Shown here: positions 1 to 7,700 of the stretch, piece by piece
Layout: every line of letters begins with the position of its first letter
Numbering within the stretch: position 1 is the stretch's first letter
Source: Chloroflexota bacterium
GTDB lineage: Bacteria; Chloroflexota; Limnocylindria; Limnocylindrales; CSP1-4
Direction of reading: 5' to 3'
DNA: 14,618 nucleotides
Assembly (NCBI GenBank): GCA_016200675.1
Contig: JACQEH010000113.1
Span: 1 to 14,618, forward strand
Translations under genes and position numbers: made by a program
Notes under the pieces: generated by a model
Seen by the model: the letters and a program-made list of their open reading frames with translations, nothing else
The model's database searches: none
Told to the model about the DNA's origin: nothing

Positions 1-279
1 CCGGCGGCCCGGGCGGCCCTCCGCGAGCGGGCAAGGCGGGGCCGGGAGGAGATCGAGCACAGCGGGCCGAGCGAGGTCCATGCCATCATCCCGGGAGTCG
101 TCGTCTCGGTCTCGATCGTCGCTGGGGACGCGGTCTCGGCCGGGCAGCAGCTCCTGGTCGTCGAGGCAATGAAGATGCAGAACGAGCTCCGCGCGCCGCG
201 GGACGGGACCGTCGAGCGCGTCGCCGTCGCCGCCGGACAGACGATCGAGGTCGGCGACCTCCTCCTCGTGCTCGCTTGA
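1..279 (+). CDS. Biotin carboxyl carrier domain of an acyl-CoA (probably propionyl-CoA) carboxylase, C-terminal part
   Basis: This is the last 92 residues of a protein whose start lies outside the window. The reading frame is open from base 1 to a TGA. The visible part is a charged, Arg/Glu-rich linker (about residues 1-25) followed by a biotinyl/lipoyl-attachment fold. It contains the classic EAMKM motif, whose lysine (visible residue 58) would carry biotin, and ends in the usual GDLLLVLA. In this family the biotin arm carries CO2 between the carboxylase and carboxyltransferase sites. The next genes are methylmalonyl-CoA mutase and epimerase, so propionyl-CoA carboxylase is the likely complex; that assignment is inference from context. 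Whether this is a fused alpha subunit or a separate carrier protein cannot be told from the fragment. Confidence 0.9.
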   Translation, partial: PAARAALRERARRGREEIEHSGPSEVHAIIPGVVVSVSIVAGDAVSAGQQLLVVEAMKMQNELRAPRDGTVERVAVAAGQTIEVGDLLLVLA

Positions 280-294
280 GCCGCGCGGTGGCAC

Positions 295-1796
<1,502 letters not shown>

Positions 1797-1806
1797 GGGC
1801 CGATCG

Positions 1807-2256
1807 ATGTCGTTGCCGCCGGGCAGGATCCACCACATCGCCGTCGTCGTCCGCTCGATCGAGACCAGCCTGGGTCTCTACCGCGACCTCCTCGGGCTGC
1901 CCCTCGAGACGATCATGGACATCCCCTCGGACCGCGTCCGGATCGCCTTCCTCGGGGTCGGCGAGTCGAAGGTCGAGCTCGTCGAGCCGACCGACGACAC
2001 CACCGGCGTCGCCCGCTTCCTCGCCTCGCGGGGCGAGGGCTTCCACCACCTCTGCCTCGAGGTCGAGAACCTGGCGGAGGAGCTGACTCGCCTGGCGATC
2101 AGCGGGGTGGAGCTCATCGACTCCGCACCGCGGCGAGGTGCCGAAGGACCGGTCGCCTTCCTCCATCCGCGATCCTGCGGCGGCGTCCTGGTGGAGCTGA
2201 TCGAGGCCCTCGGCGGACCGTCGTGGCGAGGGCTGGGGATGGGCGACCCGGCCTGA
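1807..2256 (+). CDS. mce: Methylmalonyl-CoA epimerase (VOC family)
   Basis: This 149-residue protein interconverts (S)- and (R)-methylmalonyl-CoA, linking propionyl-CoA carboxylase to the mutase. It shows the two vicinal-oxygen-chelate halves and the expected metal-site residues: His10 in HHIAVVV, Glu57 in KVELVEP, His81 in GEGFHHLCLEV and Glu130 in GVLVELIE. The signature VAFLHPRSCGGVLVEL is complete, and the length matches the family. The ATG at 1807 is preceded by GAGGG (1795-1799) at good spacing. An upstream in-frame extension would run into the mutase gene and lacks homology, so I reject it. The gap to the mutase stop is only 10 bases, so the two are surely co-transcribed. The motif fit is strong, and the gene neighbourhood excludes most other VOC functions. 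Confidence 0.93.
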   Translation: MSLPPGRIHHIAVVVRSIETSLGLYRDLLGLPLETIMDIPSDRVRIAFLGVGESKVELVEPTDDTTGVARFLASRGEGFHHLCLEVENLAEELTRLAISGVELIDSAPRRGAEGPVAFLHPRSCGGVLVELIEALGGPSWRGLGMGDPA

Positions 2257-2287
2257 CCGTCTCGGGGAGCCGGCCGGCGTCGGTCAG
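2253..2287. terminator. Inverted repeat between convergent genes, possible bidirectional terminator
   Basis: CTGACCG (2253-2259) and CGGTCAG (2281-2287) form a 7-bp stem. Both opposing TGA stop codons lie in its arms, and the loop holds a GCCGGCCGGC palindrome (2269-2278). There is no U-run on either side, so intrinsic termination is uncertain. The position between two convergent genes is the main support. Confidence 0.35.
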
Positions 2288-2754
2288 AGGGACCAGGCCA
2301 GGATCACGGCCGGCGAAAGGTCTGCCCGGCGGGCGAACGTCACGATGTCGCCGGCGAGCTGGCGGATCCACGGCTTCTCTTCTCGCGGCAGGGCGCCGAG
2401 GTCCTCCTCCAGGAGCTCGATCCAGCGACCGGCGACCGCGTCCAGGGAGCCGTCGCCGAGGCGGGCGATCCCGCTGATCCAGGTCGGATCGATCCGCTCC
2501 ACGGTGCGCTCCCCGATGTCGCCCGGTCCGTCCAGGTCCCGGCGGGCGTCAATGAAGTCGATCGGCTCGTCGCTGCCGGTCACGTCCCGGATCGCCTCGC
2601 TGAAGCGGTCGAGCCAGGTCGGGTCGGTGGCGCCGCCCAGGGCAAGGTGGCCGTCGAAGCGGCCGGGATCGTCGAGTCCGGCCCAGTCGTCGACGCTGAC
2701 GGCGAGGAGGATCTCGCGGCTCTCGCCGGCGACGAGGTCCATGAGGAAGCCCAT
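2284..2754 (-). CDS. Hypothetical protein of the sucCD operon
   Basis: I do not recognise this 156-residue protein. It is soluble and acidic, with no signal peptide, membrane segment or cysteine motif. It begins MGFLMDLVAGESREILLAVSV, has a W/D/R-rich middle (DPTWLDRFSEAIRDVTG; DFIDARRDLDGPGDIGERTVERIDPTWI) and ends in a probable helical region (EEKPWIRQLAGDIVTFARRA). Codon use matches the neighbours, and the ORF starts 9 bases after the sucD stop, so it is probably the last gene of the LLM-sucC-sucD operon. The start could be ATG 2754 or the Met four codons later; neither has a clear Shine-Dalgarno site. Context hints at a role near central metabolism, but no function can be assigned. Confidence 0.75.
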   Translation of the reverse strand: MGFLMDLVAGESREILLAVSVDDWAGLDDPGRFDGHLALGGATDPTWLDRFSEAIRDVTGSDEPIDFIDARRDLDGPGDIGERTVERIDPTWISGIARLGDGSLDAVAGRWIELLEEDLGALPREEKPWIRQLAGDIVTFARRADLSPAVILAWSL

Positions 2755-2763
2755 CGGGCCCGC

Positions 2764-3648
2764 TCAGCCCCGGAAGCCGGCCGCTCGCAGCAGGGCGGGC
2801 AGCTCGGTCGGCGATTCGGCGACTCGGAAGCCGGCCGCCTCGAGGGCCGCGACCTTCGAGGCCGCGGTGCCCGCGCCGCCGGAAATGATCGCCCCGGCGT
2901 GGCCCATGCGCTTGCCCTCGGGCGCGGTCCGGCCGGCGATGAAGGCGACCTTCGGGATGGCGGCGAGGTGCTCGGCCGCCCAAGCCGCAGCTTCCTCCTC
3001 GGCCGCCCCGCCGATCTCGCCGATGAGGACGAGGGCCTCGGTCTCGGGATCGTCCTTGAAGAGCTTCAGGACGTCGAGGAACTGGGTCCCGATGATCGGG
3101 TCGCCGCCGATGCCCACGCACGTGGACTGGCCGAGCCCGGCATCGGTCATCGCCTGGACGGCCTCGTAGGTCAGCGTCCCGGAGCGCGAGACGACGCCGA
3201 CCCGACCCTCGCGGTGGATGGAGCCGGGGATGATCCCGACCTTGGCCCGCCCCGGGGATGTGGCACCCGGGCAGTTCGGGCCGATGAGCCGGGCGCCGGC
3301 GAGCCGGACCTCCTCGACGACGGGGATCATGTCCAGGACGGGAATGCCCTCGGTGATGCAGAAGATCGTCTTGATCCCGGCCCCGACCGCCTCGAGGACC
3401 GCATCCGGTGCGCCGGCCGCGGGGACGAAGATGCAGGAGGTGTTCGCGCCGGTCTCGCGGACCGCCTCGGCCACGGTGTCGAACACGGGCACCGTGCCAT
3501 CGAGGGCCCGGAGGCCACCCTTGCCGGGGGTCATGCCGGCCACGATGTTCGTCCCGTAGGCCTGCATCGCCCGGCTGTGGAACTCGCCCTCGCGGCCGGT
3601 GATGCCCGACACGACGAGGCGCGTCTCGCGCCCGATGAGGACGCTCAT
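2764..3648 (-). CDS. sucD: Succinyl-CoA synthetase, alpha subunit
   Basis: This 294-residue protein is the CoA-binding and phosphohistidine subunit of succinyl-CoA synthetase, which forms succinate, CoA and NTP from succinyl-CoA. It has an N-terminal Rossmann CoA-binding domain (SGITGREGEFHSRAMQAYGT, about residues 14-33), the LIGPNCPGATSPG motif (121-133), the GIGGDPIIGTQF segment (179-190) and the active-site RMGHAGAIISGG with phospho-His250. The length is normal for the family. The ATG at 3648 overlaps the sucC stop as ATGA, which implies translational coupling to the beta subunit. The neighbouring methylmalonyl-CoA genes supply the same product, succinyl-CoA. A malate-CoA ligase reading is less likely given sdh and icd nearby. 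Confidence 0.96.
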   Translation of the reverse strand: MSVLIGRETRLVVSGITGREGEFHSRAMQAYGTNIVAGMTPGKGGLRALDGTVPVFDTVAEAVRETGANTSCIFVPAAGAPDAVLEAVGAGIKTIFCITEGIPVLDMIPVVEEVRLAGARLIGPNCPGATSPGRAKVGIIPGSIHREGRVGVVSRSGTLTYEAVQAMTDAGLGQSTCVGIGGDPIIGTQFLDVLKLFKDDPETEALVLIGEIGGAAEEEAAAWAAEHLAAIPKVAFIAGRTAPEGKRMGHAGAIISGGAGTAASKVAALEAAGFRVAESPTELPALLRAAGFRG

Positions 3649-4829
3649 GCGGCGGTCGCCCGGGCCGATGCGACAGCCTTGGCGGCCGCCTCGTCGAGCG
3701 TCGCCGCCGTCTCGAAGTGGGCCGCCCGGAGGAGCTCGGCGGCTTCCTCGGCGTTCGTGCCGACGATCCGGACGACCATCGGGACCTCGCGCTCCTGCTG
3801 GCCGCGGGCCTCGATGAGGCCGCGGGCGACCTCGTCGCCGCGGGTGATGCCGCCGAAGATGTTGACGAGGATGGCCTTCACATTCGGGTCGTCGAGGATG
3901 AGCCGCATGGCTGCCGCGACACGGTCGGCCTTGGCCCCGCCGCCGATGTCGAGGAAGTTCGCGGGCTCGCCGCCGGCCCGCTTCACGAGGTCCATGGTCG
4001 TCATGGCCAGGCCCGCCCCGTTGACCATGCAGCCGATGTCCCCCTCGAGCTTGATGAAGGTCAGGTCGTAGCGCCGGGCCTCCACGTCGGCCGGGTCCTC
4101 GGCATCGAGGTCGCGGAGCGCCTCGTGCCCCGGATGGCGGGCGAGGGCGGAGTCGTCGAGGGTGACCTTCGCATCGAGGCAGACGAGTCGCTCGACGGGC
4201 GTTCCCTGGGCGCCGTGCTCCCGGATGACCGCGAGGGGATTGATCTCGACGAGATCGGCGTCGTAGGCCAGCATCGTCTTCAGGAGGCCCTTGGCGATCG
4301 CCGCACCGGCCTTCCAGTGGGGACCGAAGCCGATCTTGAAGGCGAGCTCGCGGGCGGCGTAGTCGGGCAGCCCGAGGAGCGGGTCGACGTGCTCGTAGAC
4401 GATCGCCGCCGGGTTGTCGCGGGCGACCTGCTCGATCTCGACCCCGCCCTCGGCCGAGCCGATGAACATGAGCCGCCGGGTGGAGCGATCCAGCAGGACC
4501 GAGAGGTAGTACTCCTTGACGATGTCGGCCGCCGGCCCCACGAGGACCCGCCGGACGGGCAGGCCCTTGATCTCGAGGGCCAGGATCTGGGCCGCGACGT
4601 CCTCGGCCTCGTCGGCCGATCCGGCGAGCTTCACCCCACCGGCCTTGCCGCGCCCGCCGACGAGGACCTGGGCCTTGATGACGACCTTGCCGGTCGCATT
4701 GGCCGGATCCCCCAGGAACTTCACCGCCGCCGCCCGGGCCTGGGTCGGCGTCCGGGCAACTTCCCACGGCGGAACCGGCAATCCCTGGGCGAGCAGCAGC
4801 GCCTTGGCGTCGGCCTCCTGGATCTTCAC
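3645..4829 (-). CDS. sucC: Succinyl-CoA synthetase, beta subunit
   Basis: This 394-residue ATP-grasp subunit binds the nucleotide and pairs with SucD. Visible features are the N-terminal KIQEADAKALLLAQGLPVP, the nucleotide loop IKAQVLVGGRGKAGGVK (residues 51-67), the Mg-binding LVEINPLAV, GDIGCMVNGAGLAMTTMD, NFLDIGGGA and the C-terminal signature ILVNIFGGITRGDEVA. GTG 4829 is chosen because family homology begins exactly there. The ATG eight bases upstream (4837) is out of frame and hits a stop after three codons. No strong Shine-Dalgarno site is visible. The gene lies 49 bases downstream of the LLM oxidoreductase and overlaps sucD by 4 bases. ATP versus GTP preference cannot be read from the sequence. 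Confidence 0.96.
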   Translation of the reverse strand: MKIQEADAKALLLAQGLPVPPWEVARTPTQARAAAVKFLGDPANATGKVVIKAQVLVGGRGKAGGVKLAGSADEAEDVAAQILALEIKGLPVRRVLVGPAADIVKEYYLSVLLDRSTRRLMFIGSAEGGVEIEQVARDNPAAIVYEHVDPLLGLPDYAARELAFKIGFGPHWKAGAAIAKGLLKTMLAYDADLVEINPLAVIREHGAQGTPVERLVCLDAKVTLDDSALARHPGHEALRDLDAEDPADVEARRYDLTFIKLEGDIGCMVNGAGLAMTTMDLVKRAGGEPANFLDIGGGAKADRVAAAMRLILDDPNVKAILVNIFGGITRGDEVARGLIEARGQQEREVPMVVRIVGTNAEEAAELLRAAHFETAATLDEAAAKAVASARATAA

Positions 4830-4878
4830 CCGCCCATCGTAGCCGAGCGACCCCCGAAGGACCCCCGGGCCGTCGGCC

Positions 4879-5775
4879 CTACGCCCATCGAGCCAGATGG
4901 ATCCTTCGGGCTTCGGCGATGCGCTCCACGGATGCCGGCGACTTCGAGATCGACCAGATGATCGCGTCGTCGACGCCGAGCCCGGCCAGCTCGTCGAGGA
5001 AGGCGGCCAGGCCCGGTGCCTCGGCGTCGATGGCGCTCGCGTCGTCGGCCGAGCCGGTTCCGGGATCGGCGAGGCGGACGCCGATGGTTCGCCGCAGCGT
5101 GGCCGGATCCCGGCCGACCGCGGCACAGGCGGCATCGACCGCCGCCAGTCTGGTCCGGAGGCGATCGTCGATGCGCCCGAACCAGGCCGTGTTCCAGGCG
5201 TCCGCCCAGCTCGCGGTCAGGCGCAGCATCCGCTCGCCCTTGGCCGCGACGAGGAGCGGCACGCGGCGCCCGGGCGGCGGGACCAGGACGGCATCCGAGG
5301 TCCGCAGCCAGGTGCCCGCGTACGTGACCCGCTCGCCGCGGAGGAGCCGGGCCGTGATCTCCAGGTCCTCGGCGAAGCGCCCGACCTTGTGGTCGGCCGG
5401 CCAGCCGAACGCCTCGTACTCCGGATCGTGCCAGCCCGATCCGAGGCCGAGGGTCAGGCGCCCATCGGCGAGGTCGTCGAGCGTCGCCGCCATCTTGGCC
5501 ATGAGAGCCGGGTTCCGGAACGACGAGCACATCACGAGTGAGCCGAGCTCGACCCTGGGAACGAGGGGGGCAAGGGCCGAGAACGTCGTCCAGCCCTCCC
5601 GGATGCCACTGTCAGGCTCGTCCGTCGAGCGGAAGAGGACGTGGTCGAAGATCCAGATCGAATCGAGCCCGGCCGCCTCGGCCAGCCGGGCGAAGGCCGC
5701 CGTCTCGGCGAAGGTCGTCACGTGGCCGTCCGGGGTGTCGCCGTCGGAGAGGGGCAGGGTGACGCCGATTCGCAT
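4879..5775 (-). CDS. LLM-class (luciferase-like) F420/flavin-dependent oxidoreductase
   Basis: This 298-residue TIM-barrel protein belongs to the bacterial luciferase-like monooxygenase and F420-dependent reductase superfamily. Supporting segments are the N-terminal strand MRIGVTLPLS, LAEAAGLDSIWIFDHVLF (residues 31-48), the RNPALMAKMAATLDDLADGRLTLGLGSGWHDPEYEAFG stretch typical of the family (about 88-124) and the VPLLVAAKGERMLRLTASWADAWN region. Substrate and choice of F420 or FMN cannot be decided here. ATG 5775 is preferred over the adjacent GTG 5778 because a -10 box TAGACT ends six bases before it, the geometry of a leaderless start. It is probably the first gene of the operon with sucC, sucD and the 156-aa protein, an unusual partner for TCA-cycle genes. 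Confidence 0.88.
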   Translation of the reverse strand: MRIGVTLPLSDGDTPDGHVTTFAETAAFARLAEAAGLDSIWIFDHVLFRSTDEPDSGIREGWTTFSALAPLVPRVELGSLVMCSSFRNPALMAKMAATLDDLADGRLTLGLGSGWHDPEYEAFGWPADHKVGRFAEDLEITARLLRGERVTYAGTWLRTSDAVLVPPPGRRVPLLVAAKGERMLRLTASWADAWNTAWFGRIDDRLRTRLAAVDAACAAVGRDPATLRRTIGVRLADPGTGSADDASAIDAEAPGLAAFLDELAGLGVDDAIIWSISKSPASVERIAEARRIHLARWA

Positions 5776-5781
5776 CACCGG

Positions 5782-5787
5782 AGTCTA
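5782..5787 (-). promoter_or_regulatory. -10 box (TAGACT) for a leaderless LLM-sucCD transcript
   Basis: On the minus strand TAGACT is followed by exactly six bases and then ATG (5775-5773). Transcription normally begins about seven bases after a -10 box, so the mRNA would begin at the start codon, which also explains the missing Shine-Dalgarno site. No convincing -35 element is visible. Confidence 0.55.
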
Positions 5788-5866
5788 GCCCGAGGTCCGG
5801 GCGCAGGCCGCTCGGCCCGCCGAGGACGTGCCGATCGGGGCTCCGGCGTCGGGCGGAATGCAGGGC

Positions 5867-5872
5867 TAGAAT
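5867..5872 (+). promoter_or_regulatory. -10 box (TAGAAT) for a leaderless icd-sdh transcript
   Basis: TAGAAT is followed by six bases and then the icd ATG at 5879, the same geometry as the divergent promoter on the other strand. There is no Shine-Dalgarno site before icd. No -35 consensus is seen at 16-18 bases upstream. The transcript probably continues through sdhCDAB. Confidence 0.6.
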
Positions 5873-5878
5873 GCGGCC

Positions 5879-6910
5879 ATGGCCCACCGAGTCACCCTCA
5901 TCCCCGGCGACGGCATCGGCCCGGAGCTGGCGGAGGCGACGCGACGCGTCCTCGACGCCTCTGGGGTGGCCTTCGACTGGGAGGTCGTCGACGCCGGCGA
6001 GGCCTGCATCGCCGAGTACGGGACCCCGCTCCCGGAGCACGTCCTCGAGTCCATCCGGCGCAACCGGATCGCCCTCAAAGGGCCCATCACGACCCCCGTC
6101 GGGGCGGGCTTCCGAAGCGTCAACGTGACCCTCCGCCAGACCCTGAAGCTCTACGCGAACCTCCGCCCGGCGCGCTCGATCGAGGGTCTCACGACCCGCT
6201 ACGAGGACGTCGACCTGGTGATCTGCCGGGAGAACACCGAGGACCTCTACGCCGGCATCGAGCACATGGTCGGCCCCGACGCGGCGGAGAGCATCAAGAT
6301 CATCACCCGCGCCGCCTCGGAGCGGATCGCCCGGTTCGCCTTCGACTATGCCGTCGCCAACCATCGCCACAAGGTCACGGCGGTCCACAAGGCGAACATC
6401 ATGAAGCTGTCGGACGGGCTCTTCCTGGAGTCCTGCCGGTACGTCGCCGCGGACTACGACGGCCGGATCGAGTTCGAGGACCGCATCGTCGACAACATGT
6501 GCATGCAGCTGGTCCAGAACCCCGGCCAGTTCGACGTCCTCGTCCTGCCGAATCTCTACGGCGACATCGTCTCGGACCTCTGCGCCGGTCTCGTCGGCGG
6601 CCTCGGCGTGGCACCGGGCGCCAACATCGGCGAGGACGGGGCGGTCTTCGAGCCCGTCCACGGCTCGGCCCCCAAGTACGCCGGCCAGAACCGGGCCAAC
6701 CCCACGGCGATGATCCTGTCCGGGGTCCTGATGCTCCGCCACCTCGGCTATCCCGACATCGCGGCCAGGGTGGAGCTGGCTGTCCGGGACGTGATCGCGG
6801 AGGGTGCCACGGTGACCCACGACCTCGGCGGCGAGGCGGGCACGAGCCAGTTCGCCGACGCGATCATCGAGCGGCTCCGCGCGACCGCGGCGCCCGCCGT
6901 ACCGGCCTGA
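5879..6910 (+). CDS. icd: Isocitrate dehydrogenase (short LeuB/IDH3-like type)
   Basis: This 343-residue beta-decarboxylating dehydrogenase oxidises isocitrate to 2-oxoglutarate. The N-terminus has LIPGDGIGPE. The substrate helix reads RSVNVTLRQTLKLYANLRP (residues 79-97), whose Ser80 and Asn82 are typical of isocitrate rather than isopropylmalate enzymes. Catalytic and metal residues visible include RENTEDLYAG (118-126), Lys171 in HKANIMK, and Asp205, Asp229 and Asp233. The cofactor loop is VHGSAPKYAGQNRANPTA; Lys266-Tyr267 match the NADP-type pattern of E. coli Icd, whereas NAD enzymes usually have Asp-Ile there. The sdh genes follow 28 bases later, supporting a TCA role. Isopropylmalate or homoisocitrate dehydrogenase is the alternative but fits the substrate helix less well. 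Confidence 0.88.
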   Translation: MAHRVTLIPGDGIGPELAEATRRVLDASGVAFDWEVVDAGEACIAEYGTPLPEHVLESIRRNRIALKGPITTPVGAGFRSVNVTLRQTLKLYANLRPARSIEGLTTRYEDVDLVICRENTEDLYAGIEHMVGPDAAESIKIITRAASERIARFAFDYAVANHRHKVTAVHKANIMKLSDGLFLESCRYVAADYDGRIEFEDRIVDNMCMQLVQNPGQFDVLVLPNLYGDIVSDLCAGLVGGLGVAPGANIGEDGAVFEPVHGSAPKYAGQNRANPTAMILSGVLMLRHLGYPDIAARVELAVRDVIAEGATVTHDLGGEAGTSQFADAIIERLRATAAPAVPA

Positions 6911-6938
6911 CCGGCGCCCAGACCACCCCGGAGGACTG

Positions 6939-7310
6939 ATGCTGCTCCGCTATCGTGGCTCCGAGGGCATGCTGGCCTGGGCCTTCCATCGGATCTCGGG
7001 CGTCGCCATCTGGGCCTTCGTGGTCCTCCACGTCATCGACATCTACCTCGTCGGCGGCAACCCGGGCGCCTACAACGAGCTCCTCAAGATCTACGCCAGC
7101 CCGATCGGCCGGGTCCTGGAGGCGACCCTCGGGGCGGCCCTCCTGTACCACGCCCTCAACGGCCTCCGGATCATCGTCATGGACTTCTGGCCGCCGCTGA
7201 CTCGCTGGCACAAGCAGCTCTGGTACCTGTGCTGGGCGGTCTTCATCGCGGTCGGCCTGCCCGTCGCCTACATCATCCTGAAGCCCATCTGGGAGGGGAC
7301 GCACCCATGA
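6939..7310 (+). CDS. sdhC: Succinate dehydrogenase cytochrome b subunit
   Basis: This 123-residue protein is one of two membrane anchors that pass electrons from the SdhB iron-sulfur clusters to quinone. It carries the family motif HRISG (residues 17-21) before the first membrane helix (about 22-38). The second helix (about 57-81) contains LYHALNGLRII, whose His71 is the likely heme ligand, and a third helix spans about 95-115. GGAGG (6930-6934) lies four bases before the ATG, a close but usable spacing. The gene follows icd by 28 bases and overlaps sdhD by ATGA. Confidence 0.92.
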   Translation: MLLRYRGSEGMLAWAFHRISGVAIWAFVVLHVIDIYLVGGNPGAYNELLKIYASPIGRVLEATLGAALLYHALNGLRIIVMDFWPPLTRWHKQLWYLCWAVFIAVGLPVAYIILKPIWEGTHP

Positions 7311-7696
7311 GCGTCCAGCGGTCCCGGGCGGGTCGGGCGCGCCCGGGCGGTGGCCTCGAGCTGCTGATCTGGTACCTGATGCGGATCACCGGCCTCGGCC
7401 TGTTCGTCCTGGCCCTGACCCATTTCCTGATCCTCCACGTCCTCTACGACCCGGCCCAGCAGGACGCCTCGTGGATCGCCCAGGTCCGCTGGAGCAGCCT
7501 CTTCTGGCGCGTCCTGGACTGGTCGCTCCTGATGCTCGTCCTCTTCCACGCCTTCATGGGCGTCCGGACGGTGGTGATCGACTACGTCCGGGGCGGGCCG
7601 CGCCTGCTGATCCTGTCGGCCCTGTACCTCCTCGCCTTCGCCCTCTTCGCGGCCGGGACGGCGGTCGTCATGACCCTGCCGGTCGTGCCGAAGTGA
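7307..7696 (+). CDS. sdhD: Succinate dehydrogenase membrane anchor subunit
   Basis: This 129-residue protein is the second hydrophobic anchor of succinate dehydrogenase. A basic N-tail (QRSRAGRARPGGG) precedes three membrane helices at about residues 19-46, 66-90 and 99-124. Histidines inside or next to the helices (His39, His44, His81) are candidate heme ligands; His81 in VLFHAFMGVR is the best match to the conserved anchor histidine. Sequence conservation in this subunit is low, so position between sdhC and sdhA is the main support. The start codon overlaps the sdhC stop (ATGA), and the stop lies 4 bases before sdhA. Confidence 0.9.
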   Translation: MSVQRSRAGRARPGGGLELLIWYLMRITGLGLFVLALTHFLILHVLYDPAQQDASWIAQVRWSSLFWRVLDWSLLMLVLFHAFMGVRTVVIDYVRGGPRLLILSALYLLAFALFAAGTAVVMTLPVVPK

Positions 7697-7700
7697 CGCC

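Noticed and set aside
2250..2259. GGCCTGACCG recurring here, near 6904 and at 12431/12448 as a dispersed repeat
   Set aside because: The first two copies arise from an Ala-stop context (GCC TGA CCG) and are too short to be a repeat family; only the 12431-12474 structure stands out.
2647..4071. 474-residue plus-strand frame opposite sucCD
   Set aside because: It is antisense to two well-conserved genes, and its Ala/Gly/Asp-rich sequence has no family signature.
3649..4767. N-terminal extension of sucD through sucC on the minus strand
   Set aside because: It is an out-of-frame shadow of sucC; sucD homology starts exactly at the ATG overlapping the sucC stop.
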